Assembly (NCBI RefSeq): GCF_000169455.1
Contig: NZ_AAYC01000007.1
Span: 124,001-188,000, forward strand
Length of the DNA stretch: 64,000 bases
Direction: 5' to 3'
Origin: Roseobacter sp. SK209-2-6
GTDB lineage: Bacteria > Pseudomonadota > Alphaproteobacteria > Rhodobacterales > Rhodobacteraceae
The first letter of the stretch is position 1, and each line of letters opens with the position of its first letter. A program made the translations under genes and the position numbers. The notes below the pieces were generated by a model, which worked only from the letters and a program-made list of their open reading frames with translations, had not been told where the DNA came from and did no database searches. Below are positions 47,055-56,660 of this stretch, one piece after another.

Positions 47055-48305
47055 ATGTCTGCAGCTTCCCCAGGTCCTCTTCCGACCCAACCTCTATGGC
47101 AATCCATCCTGATCCTGATGAGTGCCATCGGCATTATTGGCGCCAATTCCCTACTGCTCTCGCCCTTGGTGACAGCGGTTGGGCAGGATCTGGCAGCGGA
47201 TCCGGGCGCGGTGATGCAGGCAGCCAGTGCCTATGGGCTGGGCGTTGCACTGGCAGCACTGACGCTGGCGCCCAAGGGAGATCGCATTGGTGCTGGTCGT
47301 CTGCTGCGACTGGCCCTGGCAGCGCTGACGCTGGGACTGGCGGCAAGCGGTTTGGCACCGGGTCTCTGGGGGCTGATCCTGGCGCAGGGGTTCTGTGGGC
47401 TTGCGGGCGGCGCTGCCCTACCCTCCATCTATTCGCTGGCGGCACGGATTGCACCCAAGGGGCGTGAGGCACGCACCGTAGGTCTGGTCCTGACCGGATG
47501 GACGCTCTCGATGGTGCTGGGGGTTACTGTCAGCGCCTGGGTCGCTGAGCTGGCCGGATGGCGGCAGGTCTATCTGGCACTTGCGTTGCTGGCCGCTCTG
47601 CTCTGGCTCTGTTCCAGAAGCCTCGCTAGGCTGAGCAGTGGTGCCAGCAGCCAGGTGGAAGCAGCTGCCAGCTCCCCTCTGACGGCGCTGCGGGTTCCGG
47701 GGATGCGCACGGGGCTCTTGGCCACTGCGCTACTGATGCTCAGCTTTTACATCACCTATTTCTACACCGGGGCCCATATCACCCTGGATCTGGGTCTCAG
47801 CACCGGGCAGGCCGGTTTGCTACCGCTGTTTTATGGGATCGGCTTTGGCCTGGCAGTTTTCTTTGATCCCCTGCTGGATCGGATCGGGCTGGCGCGTGCG
47901 ACCCCACCAATCTTTGTATTGATCACATGCAGTTATCTGGGCCTCGCCCTGACCTCTGGGCATTTTCTGGTATTGCTGGGCGTAACGCTCATCTGGGGGA
48001 TCTTCCAGCATCTTGGCCTCAACCTGCTGGTGGCGCGCCTGACCGCATTGGATCCAGACCAGCGCGGCGCGATCATGGGGCTTTATAGCACCATGACCTA
48101 TCTCTGCGTCTTTGCAGCCCCCTATGCGGGTGATCTGCTCTTTGGAGTTTGGGGATTGGTTGGCTGTCTCATTGCCTCTGCCTGCTTAACCGCGCTGGAA
48201 GCATTTGAGGCCGCAATCTCATTGCGACCAAGGCAGAAAACACCTGAGCCGACAGCATCTAAAAGCACTAAGTCTGATTGCGCCTCGCCCGGCGCGCCTG
48301 CCTGA
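47055..48305 (+). CDS. MFS transporter (drug/metabolite efflux type)
   Basis: A 416-residue inner-membrane protein with twelve hydrophobic helices in two six-helix halves separated by a cytosolic loop near residues 190-215. The first loop motif reads LAPKGDRIGAGRLL (about residues 73-86), a variant of the MFS motif A. It resembles DHA1-type efflux pumps such as sugar- or arabinose-efflux proteins. The divergent Lrp-family regulator suggests an amino acid or related export substrate. Its last 38 bases overlap a small convergent gene. Confidence 0.88.
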   Translation: MSAASPGPLPTQPLWQSILILMSAIGIIGANSLLLSPLVTAVGQDLAADPGAVMQAASAYGLGVALAALTLAPKGDRIGAGRLLRLALAALTLGLAASGLAPGLWGLILAQGFCGLAGGAALPSIYSLAARIAPKGREARTVGLVLTGWTLSMVLGVTVSAWVAELAGWRQVYLALALLAALLWLCSRSLARLSSGASSQVEAAASSPLTALRVPGMRTGLLATALLMLSFYITYFYTGAHITLDLGLSTGQAGLLPLFYGIGFGLAVFFDPLLDRIGLARATPPIFVLITCSYLGLALTSGHFLVLLGVTLIWGIFQHLGLNLLVARLTALDPDQRGAIMGLYSTMTYLCVFAAPYAGDLLFGVWGLVGCLIASACLTALEAFEAAISLRPRQKTPEPTASKSTKSDCASPGAPA

Positions 48306-48486
48306 TTTCACGCACCCTCTCGCGTTCGGCCCTGGCCTCCGCCTCGGCGGGGGTTTCCGGCTGCATGTGCTGCTTACGGGCCTTGCGCCCCCCTGGAAAA
48401 CTGCTGATGCCCCGGTCGATACCTGCATTGATCGCACGCCCAACCAGGCGGCGCAGGATCATCCTGAAGATCATGTCCATACTCAT
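48268..48486 (-). CDS. Short basic conserved protein, 72 residues
   Basis: A small protein with a hydrophobic-basic N terminus (MDMIFRMILRRLVGRAINAGIDRG) and a charged, Arg/Glu-rich C-terminal helix. This layout is one I have seen often in Rhodobacteraceae short proteins of unknown function. The start may be the ATG at 48480 instead. Its 3' end overlaps the end of the MFS gene on the other strand by 38 bases. Confidence 0.62.
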   Translation of the reverse strand: MSMDMIFRMILRRLVGRAINAGIDRGISSFPGGRKARKQHMQPETPAEAEARAERERVREIRQARRARRNQT

Positions 48487-48637
48487 TTCCGAGGGTCCCC
48501 TTGCTGCATCACCTTAGGCCTCAGGACTGCATAACAAGCAAAAGCGGCAATTCCTTGGCAGAGGCTACGAGCCGGCTGCGAAGAGCCAAGGGCAAACCAG
48601 GCGTAGTCAGCTCACGTAAGGCACGCAGCCCGCGCCT

Positions 48638-49324
48638 CTATTCTTCAAAGAGCTCTGGCTGTTCGCCGATTTCGTGCTCACCATCTTCGCCATGGCCAAT
48701 CGGCAATGCACCGGGTGGGGGCCGGTTTTCCAAGAGCCCTGCGGCGCGCAGCTCTTTTAAGCCGGGCAGGTCGCGGGCACTTTCGAGACCAAAGTGATCC
48801 AGGAAACTGGGAGTGACAACAAAGGTCACCGGACGGCCCGGTGTCATCCGCCGCCGTCCCAGACGGATCCATTCCATCTCCAGGAGCTGATCAATGGTGC
48901 CGCGTGAAACCGAAACACCGCGGATCTCTTCGATCTCAGCCCGTGTGACCGGCTGGTGATAGGCGATGATCGCCAGGGTCTCGATCGCGGCGCGGCTGAG
49001 CTTGCGGGTCTCGACGATCTCTTTCTGCATCAGGAAGCCGAGATCCGGCGCCGTTCGGACAGCCCAGGCATCGCCCACACGCACCACACGAACGCCGCGC
49101 CCCTCATAGCGCTTGCGCAGATGTTCCACCGCCTCGCCGGGATTGCAACCATGGGGCATACGGCCCGCAAGGTCGCGCAGGGTAACCGGCTCGGAACTGG
49201 CAAAGAGCACGGCTTCGACCATACGCTCCTGCTCGACCATAGGCGGCGCCTCAAACAGGCTATCACGCTCCAGTGGGCCGCCCTCTGGCTGCTCCGCCGT
49301 TTGATCCAAACCGTGATCGTCCAT
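48638..49324 (-). CDS. scpB: SMC-Scp complex subunit ScpB
   Basis: A 228-residue kleisin-associated winged-helix protein of the SMC condensin complex. Two winged-helix domains are visible, with EAVLFASSEPVTLRDLAGRMP (about residues 36-56) and LSRAAIETLAIIAYHQPVTRAEIEEIRGVS (about 110-139, split here by domain). The stop TAG overlaps nothing downstream. Its start shares one base with the scpA stop (TAATG), so ScpA and ScpB are made together. Confidence 0.94.
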   Translation of the reverse strand: MDDHGLDQTAEQPEGGPLERDSLFEAPPMVEQERMVEAVLFASSEPVTLRDLAGRMPHGCNPGEAVEHLRKRYEGRGVRVVRVGDAWAVRTAPDLGFLMQKEIVETRKLSRAAIETLAIIAYHQPVTRAEIEEIRGVSVSRGTIDQLLEMEWIRLGRRRMTPGRPVTFVVTPSFLDHFGLESARDLPGLKELRAAGLLENRPPPGALPIGHGEDGEHEIGEQPELFEE

Positions 49325-50121
49325 TAGTTTTCCTCGTCCAGGCTGCGCAGCTGAATCGCTGAGAAGCTCTCACTTTGGCGAATTTCCAACTTACCTTCCT
49401 TTACCAGCTGCAAAGAGGCCGCAAAGGTTGCCGCCGTGGCTGAGCGCCGCCGCACCGGGTCCGTGTGCCAGCCATCCGGCAGATAGCTCAGCATGTCGGT
49501 CCAGCTGCCGGTAAAGCCGATAAGGCTCCGCATGCGCTCCAATGCCTCTTCCATGGTATAGACGCTATCGCGGTCCATAACAAAGGGGCGGAAATCATCC
49601 TTGGTGCGAATGCGGGCATAGCCCTGCATCAGATCCAGCAGACTGGCGGAATAGGTCACGGAGCGGATGCGCTCCACATCTTCGCCCTTACCACGCGCGA
49701 AAAAGTCTCGCCCGCGCTGGTCGCGTCCCATAAGGCGCGCCGCCGCGTCTCTCATCGCCTGCAGGCGCTCCAGCTGAAAGGCCAGATGCGCCGCCAGTTC
49801 TTCGCCCGAGGGGCCCTCTTCCTCTGGGTCCGGCGGCAAAAGCAGGCGTGACTTCAGAAAGGCCAGCCAGGCGGCCATCACCAGATAGTCCGCTGCCAGC
49901 TCGATCCTGAGTTCCTTGGCCCGGTCCACAAAGGTCAGATATTGCCGCGCCAGCTCCAGCACCGAGATCCGGCGCAGGTCCACCTTTTGAGTGCGCGACA
50001 GCGTCAGCAAAAGATCGAGCGGCCCCTCATAGCCCTCGACATCGACAATCAGTGCCTCTGCGGCCAGCCGTTCCTCGACCGATTGCGTGGCGACGTCATC
50101 AAAGAGGTTCTGCTCAGACAT
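49324..50121 (-). CDS. scpA: SMC-Scp complex subunit ScpA
   Basis: A 265-residue kleisin that bridges the SMC heads in chromosome organisation. The N-terminal YEGPLDLLLTLSRTQKVDLRRISV region (about residues 30-53) is the family signature, and the C-terminal winged helix ends near residue 260. Its start lies 8 bases inside the end of nagZ. Confidence 0.95.
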   Translation of the reverse strand: MSEQNLFDDVATQSVEERLAAEALIVDVEGYEGPLDLLLTLSRTQKVDLRRISVLELARQYLTFVDRAKELRIELAADYLVMAAWLAFLKSRLLLPPDPEEEGPSGEELAAHLAFQLERLQAMRDAAARLMGRDQRGRDFFARGKGEDVERIRSVTYSASLLDLMQGYARIRTKDDFRPFVMDRDSVYTMEEALERMRSLIGFTGSWTDMLSYLPDGWHTDPVRRRSATAATFAASLQLVKEGKLEIRQSESFSAIQLRSLDEEN

Positions 50122-51136
50122 AGATCCTACCGCCCATCAGGGCGCTAAGTTCCGCTTCTGCCGCCTTGGTGTCAAGCGGCAGTGGATCCTGACGACGGGC
50201 AAGTGCAGCCTCTGCCCGGCGCTGTCCCGCCTCATCCATCAGTCCCGCCGCCTCTGCGACTGCCCGGCGCTCTGACAGAGGACCATTGCAATAGAGTGCC
50301 AAATCGCAGCCTGCCTGACGCGCAGCCGCGGCATTCTGGGCGGGCGTGCCGGTAAGCGCTTTCATCGAGATGTCATCGGTCATGATCAGCCCGTCAAAAC
50401 CGATGCCCTGGCGGATCATCTGCATGACCTTTGGTGACAGTGTGGCCGGGGTGCTGTCCAGCGCCTCATAGACAAGATGCGCTGTCATCCCCAAGGGCAA
50501 ATCATTGAGAGATTGGAACACTGCAAAATCACTTTGTTGCAATTCGCCAAGCGGGGCTGCGACCTGGGGCAGGTCCTTGTGGCTGTCAGCAATGGCGCGA
50601 CCATGTCCAGGCATGTGCTTTAGCACTGGCAGAACCCCACCATCCAGATGGCCTTGGGCCACTGCGCGAGACAGTGTCACCACCAAATCGGGCTGATCCG
50701 CATAGCAGCGGTTTTTCAGGAATGGGTGGGTGTCAGGTGTCACAAGATCCGCGCAGGGCGCGCAATTGCTATCAATACCCAAGGCCCGCAGCTCTTGCGC
50801 GATCAGCCGGTAGCGCAGGTACATCGCCCGCTCTGCCCTATCGCCTGCTTGCATGACATGATCCAGAGGCGGCAACCATTCACGCGCTAGCGGTGCGCGC
50901 AGCCTTTGCACCCGACCGCCTTCCTGATCGATGGTGATCAGACAGTCACGCCCGACGGCTTCGCGGAAATCACCGCAGAGTGCGCGCACCTGATCTGCGC
51001 TCTCGATATTGCGAGCAAAGAGGATAAAGCCAAAAGGGTCTGCCTCCCGGAAGAGGGACTTTTCTTCGGCGCAGAGCCGCAGGCCATCCGCATCAAGAAT
51101 GCATGCCCCATGGGATTTGCGACCAACAGCTGTCAT
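50114..51136 (-). CDS. nagZ: Beta-N-acetylhexosaminidase NagZ
   Basis: A 340-residue glycoside hydrolase family 3 enzyme of peptidoglycan recycling that removes GlcNAc from GlcNAc-anhydroMurNAc peptides. Signatures are the KHMPGHGRAIADSHKDLP loop with its catalytic histidine (about residues 162-179) and the nucleophile aspartate in MTDDISMKAL (about 240-249). The ATG at 51136 has AGGAGGT upstream and is preferred to one at 51163. It overlaps scpA by 8 bases, the common nagZ-scpA-scpB unit. Confidence 0.95.
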   Translation of the reverse strand: MTAVGRKSHGACILDADGLRLCAEEKSLFREADPFGFILFARNIESADQVRALCGDFREAVGRDCLITIDQEGGRVQRLRAPLAREWLPPLDHVMQAGDRAERAMYLRYRLIAQELRALGIDSNCAPCADLVTPDTHPFLKNRCYADQPDLVVTLSRAVAQGHLDGGVLPVLKHMPGHGRAIADSHKDLPQVAAPLGELQQSDFAVFQSLNDLPLGMTAHLVYEALDSTPATLSPKVMQMIRQGIGFDGLIMTDDISMKALTGTPAQNAAAARQAGCDLALYCNGPLSERRAVAEAAGLMDEAGQRRAEAALARRQDPLPLDTKAAEAELSALMGGRIYV

Positions 51137-51172
51137 GCGACCTCCTGCACCCACTGATTTCATTTAAACCGC

Positions 51173-51204
51173 AAAACGCCCACCCGGTGTGCGGGGTGGG
51201 CGTT
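51173..51204 (-). terminator. Rho-independent terminator of the SPOR protein gene
   Basis: An 11-bp stem (plus-strand arms AACGCCCACCC, 51175-51185, and GGGTGGGCGTT, 51194-51204) with an 8-base loop is followed on the minus strand by TTTTG. It separates the SPOR gene from nagZ. Confidence 0.75.
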
Positions 51205-51254
51205 ACCCGGTAAACCGGATCAATCCTGATGCCGATCCAATGCTTAGGCTCAGA

Positions 51255-52916
51255 TTAGCGGGTAGTCACCGGAATGCAATCCGCATTGCGGGCCACCAGA
51301 GCAGAGCAGAACCGACGCGCATCAGACAGGCCTTCAAATCCAACCGCACGCAGGCGGTAGAACGTACGGCCACCGCTTTCGGCGCGCTGCACTACCCGTT
51401 TTTTGCCATCCAGATAGTCCCCAAAACGCGAAGCAATCCGGTCCCATTCAGCGCGCGCAACTGCGGCACTTTCATAGGCGCCAAGCTGCGCCAGACGGGT
51501 GCCCGCAGGCAAGCTCGCGGGGTCCAGCTCTTCGGTGGCAGGACCCGACAGTTTGGCCGGTGTGGCCTGCGCCGGAGAGAACCTGGCAGGACGCAAGTTG
51601 GGACGCAGAGAGAGCTTGACCCCCGGCGCTTTGAGCAGGGCCAGCGCGGCTGGGGTGCTGCTCTCAATGGCCGCGACGGCTGTTGGCTGAAGGGGTTCAG
51701 GCTGCACAATCGCCGGAGACGAAGGTGTCGTCACCTGACCCAGACCCACCGGCGCCGAGGCCGAAACCGGCTCCAGATCACTGATGGGTTCGACCCCATC
51801 GGTCAACTCTGCCACCAATGCGTCGATGTCGCCATTTCGAAACGCCTCTGCGGCGTCCTCGGTTGACTGATTGCCTGCGGCCGGATCAGTCGACGTCAGA
51901 GCAATGACCGGCGCAGGATCCGCTGCGGGTGCCTGCAGGACAGAAGCAGGTTGGTCATCCTCGGTAAGCTCAATGGGCTGTGGTGCCAGGGTCAGGCGAT
52001 CTGCCGGTGCTTCAGCGGCACCAGTCGCGGCGACACTATTCACCGCCAGCCCCTGATGGTCCGCCTGACTGCCGCCTGGGTTTTCGGGCTGCACCCGCAT
52101 AGGACCCTCAACCGAGCGCACAACAGGAAGTCCGCTGACATCGCGCATCACCAGCTGATAGCCCCAGACACCCAAGCCAATAACCAGCGCAAACGAAGCG
52201 ACCGCGCCGAGAACGCTGGCGGCTTTTGTAAAACCGCGTCCCGAAGCGACCGGGGGCTGATACTGTTCGTTTTCATTGGCTGCGTCGTCATAGCCATAAT
52301 CGTCCACTTCAGCCCCGTCATACCCAAAGGAGGCGCCTGCCCCACGGTATACGGCCTGATCAGCGCGCAGGTCCTGCCCGGCGGTCGCTGCGTTTTCCAG
52401 CCCCGAAACCCCATAGTCCTGGCTGACATATTCGCCATATTCGCCGGAGCTCGGGTTCTGCGCATAGGCAGAGGCTAGCTCTGGCTCTGCCTTTGCAAAG
52501 ATACGCGGGCCCTGCCCTGCAGCGGCCTGCGATGCCGCATCCACGGGGGCCGCAGCCTGCGGAGCAGAGGCCTGGGCGCGCGCGCCCTGCACCTGCGTGA
52601 CCTCTAGACGTGGGCCTGTCGCGGAAGCTGTCGCGGCCTGCGACGCTGCATTGGCCGCGGGCAGATCCTGCGGCTCTGACACATAGTTGGAATAGAGATC
52701 AGGCCCTTCATGTGGGAACTGAGACCGATGCCCGGCCTGTGGTTGCGCCCTTGTGGCATGGACTGCCGGAGCATGGGTCACCTGTTGGTGACCATGATCA
52801 GGGGCCTGAAGATGGGGTTGAGCCTGTGTGGCTGAAGTCTCTGGTGCGGCACCCTCACTCTGGGAACCGCTATGGGAAAAGGCTGGGCCAGAGCCCGCCT
52901 GCGCAAAATACGCCAT
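51255..52916 (-). CDS. SPOR domain membrane protein
   Basis: A 553-residue bitopic protein. Residues 1-200 are Ala/Gln/Pro-rich and disordered. One membrane helix (SVLGAVASFALVIGLGVWGY, about residues 222-241) follows. A second low-complexity stretch leads to a C-terminal SPOR domain (about 475-553) that would bind denuded glycan strands at the division septum. The cytosolic N terminus is unusually long. The ATG at 52916 has GAGG upstream. It lies between argS and nagZ, a common alphaproteobacterial order, and probably acts in division or envelope maintenance. Confidence 0.87.
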   Translation of the reverse strand: MAYFAQAGSGPAFSHSGSQSEGAAPETSATQAQPHLQAPDHGHQQVTHAPAVHATRAQPQAGHRSQFPHEGPDLYSNYVSEPQDLPAANAASQAATASATGPRLEVTQVQGARAQASAPQAAAPVDAASQAAAGQGPRIFAKAEPELASAYAQNPSSGEYGEYVSQDYGVSGLENAATAGQDLRADQAVYRGAGASFGYDGAEVDDYGYDDAANENEQYQPPVASGRGFTKAASVLGAVASFALVIGLGVWGYQLVMRDVSGLPVVRSVEGPMRVQPENPGGSQADHQGLAVNSVAATGAAEAPADRLTLAPQPIELTEDDQPASVLQAPAADPAPVIALTSTDPAAGNQSTEDAAEAFRNGDIDALVAELTDGVEPISDLEPVSASAPVGLGQVTTPSSPAIVQPEPLQPTAVAAIESSTPAALALLKAPGVKLSLRPNLRPARFSPAQATPAKLSGPATEELDPASLPAGTRLAQLGAYESAAVARAEWDRIASRFGDYLDGKKRVVQRAESGGRTFYRLRAVGFEGLSDARRFCSALVARNADCIPVTTR

Positions 52917-53015
52917 GATCCGCCTCACTGCCCGCAGGGACCGGCAGGGCGATACCTGCGGGGCCACACTCGGGTCTCTTGAACTGCCTCAATCCGGCAC
53001 TTCGGGCGGTATTTG

Positions 53016-54761
53016 CTACCGCATCTCCTGCGCCGGTTTCACCCCAAGAATACCAAGACCTGCGGAAATAACAATGGAAACGCTGCGCGCGAGCGCCAAA
53101 TTGGCATGTGTTGCCGATTGGCTGCTCTCGTTAACAAATCGTAAACCTTCGTTACTTTTTCCGAGGTGGTACAATCCGTGCAGTTCGGACGCCAAATCAT
53201 AGAGATAAAAGGCGATCCGATGCGGTTCATTGGTACGGGCGGCAATCTCGACCTGACGCGGCCATTCGCCCAATTTCTTAACAACCGAGAGCTGGGCAGG
53301 ATCCGAGATCAGCGTCAGATCAGCGGATTTCAGCGTATCATCATCGCCCGCGATCCCCTCCGCTGCGGCACGCCGCAGTGTCGAGCAGATCCGCGCATTG
53401 GCATATTGCACGTAGAAAACCGGGTTGTCCTTGGATTGCTCCAGCGCCTTGTCGAGATCAAAGTCAAAGCCCTGATCGTTCTTGCGCGTCAGCAGCATGA
53501 AACGGGTCACATCCGGGCCCACTGCATCCACAACATCGCGCAGCATGACAAAGGTCCCTGCCCGCTTGGACATCTTGAATTCCTGGCCGTCCTTGAACAG
53601 TTTCACCAGTTGGCAGAGCTTGATGTCCAGGGGCACCTTGCCATCGGATAGCGCCGAAACCGCCGCTTTCATCCGTTTGACATAGCCACCGTGGTCAGCG
53701 CCGAAAATATCGATCAGCTCATCAAAGCCGCGGCTCACCTTGTCGTAGTGATAGGCGATATCGGGGGCAAAATAGGTCCAGGCGCCATCGGATTTCTTCA
53801 CCGCGCGGTCCACATCATCGCCGTGGTCGGTGGATTTGAACAGGGTCTGCTCGCGCGGTTCCCAATCATCGGGCTTTTTGCCTTTTGGCGGTTCCAGAAC
53901 ACCCTGATAGATCAGGCCTTTTTCTTCCAGCTCCTTCAGCGCAGCCTCGATCCGGCCGGTGCCATAGAGGGATTTTTCCGAATAGAAAACATCCATCTCA
54001 ATGCCAAGCCGGGCGAGATCCGCGCGGATCAGATCCATCATCGCATCGGTAGAGAACTCACGCACATCGGCCAGCCAGACATCCTCTGGCTGGTCCAGAT
54101 AGGCATCGCCAACCTTGTCTTTCAGCGCTTCACCTACGGGGACCAGATAGTCCCCCGGATAGGTGCCATCTGCAAAGGCAATCTCCTGGCCGTGGGCTTC
54201 GAGATAGCGCAGGTAGACAGAGCGCGCCAGCACATCGACCTGCCCTCCCCCATCGTTGATGTAGTATTCACGGGTGACGTCATAGCCCGCATAGGCCAAA
54301 AGCGAGGCCAGCGCATCGCCAAAGACGGCGCCACGGGTATGGCCCACATGCAAGGGTCCGGTTGGGTTAGCCGAGACATATTCCACATTGACCCGCTTAC
54401 CCGCCCCCTGGTCAGAGCGGCCAAAATCGGTTCCGGCCTTCAGCACCGCATCCACGACACCCTGCCAGACAACCGGCGCCAGCCGCAGGTTGAGGAAGCC
54501 CGGACCGGCCACTTCTGCCGAGGTGACGCGCGCGTCCGCTGCCAGCTTCCCCGCCAGCGCCTCTGCGATGTCGCGCGGCTTCATCTTGGCCGGTTTCGCC
54601 AGCACCATGGCCGCATTGGTCGCCATATCCCCATGGGCGGCATCGCGTGGCGGCTCAACCGCGACATTGGCAAAATCCAGCCCCTCGGGCAGCGCGCCCT
54701 CGGCGCTCATTGCGGTGAGGCTGTCGATCACAAGCGAACGGATATCGGTAAAGAGGTTCAT
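53016..54761 (-). CDS. argS: Arginyl-tRNA synthetase
   Basis: A 581-residue class I synthetase. The HIGH motif appears as HVGHTRG in the [19 protein letters not shown] stretch (about residues 128-146) and the KMSKS equivalent is KMSKRAG (about 396-402). An N-terminal add-on domain and a C-terminal DALR anticodon-binding domain (from about residue 455) are present. The length is normal. Confidence 0.96.
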   Translation of the reverse strand: MNLFTDIRSLVIDSLTAMSAEGALPEGLDFANVAVEPPRDAAHGDMATNAAMVLAKPAKMKPRDIAEALAGKLAADARVTSAEVAGPGFLNLRLAPVVWQGVVDAVLKAGTDFGRSDQGAGKRVNVEYVSANPTGPLHVGHTRGAVFGDALASLLAYAGYDVTREYYINDGGGQVDVLARSVYLRYLEAHGQEIAFADGTYPGDYLVPVGEALKDKVGDAYLDQPEDVWLADVREFSTDAMMDLIRADLARLGIEMDVFYSEKSLYGTGRIEAALKELEEKGLIYQGVLEPPKGKKPDDWEPREQTLFKSTDHGDDVDRAVKKSDGAWTYFAPDIAYHYDKVSRGFDELIDIFGADHGGYVKRMKAAVSALSDGKVPLDIKLCQLVKLFKDGQEFKMSKRAGTFVMLRDVVDAVGPDVTRFMLLTRKNDQGFDFDLDKALEQSKDNPVFYVQYANARICSTLRRAAAEGIAGDDDTLKSADLTLISDPAQLSVVKKLGEWPRQVEIAARTNEPHRIAFYLYDLASELHGLYHLGKSNEGLRFVNESSQSATHANLALARSVSIVISAGLGILGVKPAQEMR

Positions 54762-54927
54762 AACTGGCGTCCCATTGGTTCAGGAGGGGATTACCACGCC
54801 CAGCCAAAGGGTCAAGCAGCTATGGCCCTCTGCGCTGGTAGGGCGCGACCGCTCACCCCGCAATATGGCCTCAAATCGGGCCTTCCATAGGCGGCGCGTG
54901 TCAGCTGAGGCTCAAAGCGGGTGCGCG

Positions 54928-55248
54928 CTAAAGGATTGCGTTCTGATCTTCCAGGATCTTGCCCCAAGTGTAGATCTCATAACTGCGCCAGGCGGGCTCA
55001 TAAAAGGGGTCGTTTTGCACCAGCGCCTCGACCTCTTCCCGTGTTGCAGCCTCAACAACCCAGAGCGCGCCACAAAAGGCCCCATCTGGTCCGGGTTTCA
55101 ATCCACCACCGATAAGCAGTTCCGGATGGGCCTTGGCATAGGCCACATGGGCGTCGCGTCTTGCCCTGTCGTCCCGAATGCGCTGCATCTCTGGTGTATC
55201 CTGAAAGATCACCGCCCAGCGCTGGGGTCTTTCCCCCACAGAGGTCAC
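54928..55248 (-). CDS. YciI family protein, copy 2
   Basis: A 106-residue YciI-like protein with a ferredoxin-like fold. It shares WAVIFQDTPEM, RRDAHVAYAKAHPEL, IGGGL and DPFYEPAWRSYEI segments with the gene immediately upstream, so the two are tandem paralogues. The GTG start overlaps the upstream stop by 4 bases (GTGA). The family has a His-Asp pair suggesting an enzyme, but the substrate is unknown. It lies 166 bases upstream of argS. Confidence 0.83.
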   Translation of the reverse strand: MTSVGERPQRWAVIFQDTPEMQRIRDDRARRDAHVAYAKAHPELLIGGGLKPGPDGAFCGALWVVEAATREEVEALVQNDPFYEPAWRSYEIYTWGKILEDQNAIL

Positions 55249-55544
55249 ATCTCTAACTTCTGCGAGGCGGAGGATTTGCTCCAGCAGGTGATTTTATAGC
55301 GGCGAAGCGAGGCCACATAGTAGGGGTCGCGCAGGATCAGACGCTCCACCTCATCACGGGCCTCTGCTTCGACGTTCCAGATGGCCCCAGGGAAATCCTG
55401 CATGGGACGCATCGCCAGCGAGCCACCAATCTGCAACTGCGGATTGGCCCGCACAAAGGCGATATGTGCATCCCGGCGTCGCTTATCGCCGCGGATCTTG
55501 CTCATCTCTGGGGCATCTTGAAAGGTGACGGTCCAACTTGCCAT
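55245..55544 (-). CDS. YciI family protein, copy 1
   Basis: A 99-residue YciI-like protein, first of a translationally coupled pair. Matching segments are WTVTFQDAPEM, RRDAHIAFVRANPQL, IGGSL and DPYYVASLRRYKI. The His in DAHI corresponds to the conserved family histidine. The C terminus (CWSKSSASQKLEM) differs from its neighbour. The two may form a heteromeric dimer. Confidence 0.83.
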   Translation of the reverse strand: MASWTVTFQDAPEMSKIRGDKRRRDAHIAFVRANPQLQIGGSLAMRPMQDFPGAIWNVEAEARDEVERLILRDPYYVASLRRYKITCWSKSSASQKLEM

Positions 55545-55683
55545 TGCACAACTGACTCTCTTACGGTTTCCCCTTAAAAAAGCAGTTGCATGCCATACTC
55601 ATAGGGCCAGTTCCAACAGGAGATGTATCCAAGAGGAGCATTTTCCCATTGCAGCATCGCTTTGAAAAAGTGAGTTTGCGGGA

Positions 55684-56334
55684 ATGTTGGAAAGCCAGAT
55701 CCTGCCTCTCTCACTCCTCGTGCTGATATGCCTTTCCATTGGCCTGTGGCTAAGCCCTGATTTCGTAGCCAGGATCGAGCGGCGGTTTCAGGCCCTGGCG
55801 GATCGCGTGATCCCTGTAGATGGCAGCGGTATTCGCAGCCTGACCAGCTGGGTTGCCCTGCTGGCGATTGCTGTTGCTTTGGGTCTACTGGTGAGTGGTA
55901 CTGCTGAGCCTGCCCGACTGACCTCCCCCGCAGCGCTGGCCTACGCCTATATCTGGGTCCTTATGCTGAGCGGGTTCAGCCTGATCCATTTCTCGGTCAC
56001 CGTACTCAGCGTGCTTTATCTGGCCAGCCGGCGCCGGGAGTTCCATCTGAAGCTTGAGCGGCTGTGGCGTGACACTTTTCTGTCGATGCTCTTGAACATC
56101 GCCAGTTTTGCCCTGCTGTTTCAATTGTTCGGCGTTGTGGACCCGACGGGTGAGATTACCACGCACTGGCGGGATTTGATCTATTTCTCCTCGGTGACCT
56201 TCTCGACCCTGGGATATGGTGACTTCCAGCCAGCCCCGCCCGCGCGCCTTTGGGCCGGGTTTGAGGCGATTATCGGCAATCTTCACCTGGGGATCTTTGT
56301 TGGCTCTATGCTGCTGACGGCAAAGGCGAAATAG
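55684..56334 (+). CDS. Potassium-channel-like membrane protein
   Basis: A 216-residue membrane protein with helices at about residues 5-24, 54-72, 85-112, 130-149 and 188-212. A pore loop at about 162-178 carries the selectivity filter TLGYGD in FSSVTFSTLGYGDFQP. Only one filter is present, so a functional pore would need four subunits. No cytosolic RCK or cyclic-nucleotide domain follows. The ATG is preceded closely by GGGA. It is monocistronic and convergent with the small gene at 56448. Confidence 0.85.
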   Translation: MLESQILPLSLLVLICLSIGLWLSPDFVARIERRFQALADRVIPVDGSGIRSLTSWVALLAIAVALGLLVSGTAEPARLTSPAALAYAYIWVLMLSGFSLIHFSVTVLSVLYLASRRREFHLKLERLWRDTFLSMLLNIASFALLFQLFGVVDPTGEITTHWRDLIYFSSVTFSTLGYGDFQPAPPARLWAGFEAIIGNLHLGIFVGSMLLTAKAK

Positions 56335-56447
56335 CAGTGGGTTTATCCGCAGGCATATAGCTAGGCCTGCCAACGGCGGAGACCTATGGCGCAAAGCACT
56401 GCCGTGTTGTCCGACTAGAGTGATCGAACCGTTAGGCCTGTGAAGGG

Positions 56448-56552
56448 TTAAAGGAAAAGCCCCACCAGCAGGAGCGCAGGCATGGCGATCAGCATGCAGA
56501 TGCTGACTTTGAGGTAGAATTTCTCTACCGATTTAAATCTTGCTTCTGTCAT
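56448..56552 (-). CDS. Small membrane protein, 34 residues
   Basis: A short frame with a near-perfect ribosome-binding site (AAAGGAGG, 6 bases before the ATG). It encodes a basic N terminus (MTEARFKSVEKFYLK) and one hydrophobic helix (VSICMLIAMPALLLVGLFL) that ends the protein. The ribosome-binding site and the amphiphilic-then-hydrophobic layout support a real small protein. No family is recognised. It lies between the channel gene and dgt with about 100 bases on each side. Confidence 0.6.
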   Translation of the reverse strand: MTEARFKSVEKFYLKVSICMLIAMPALLLVGLFL

Positions 56553-56660
56553 CTACGCCTCCTTTCCCTGTTAGGAATATAGGGGATTGATTGCCGAAAT
56601 GCAAATGCACAGCACCCGGTCCAGCCCTCTCTCTCCCCTACGCCTGCACTTCGTAAGTGG

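Noticed and set aside
48525-48637. An open frame of about 37 codons directly after the scpB UAG stop, in the same frame.
   Set aside because: No start codon or ribosome-binding site, no family similarity, and this length is expected by chance in GC-rich DNA. Read-through was considered but nothing supports it.
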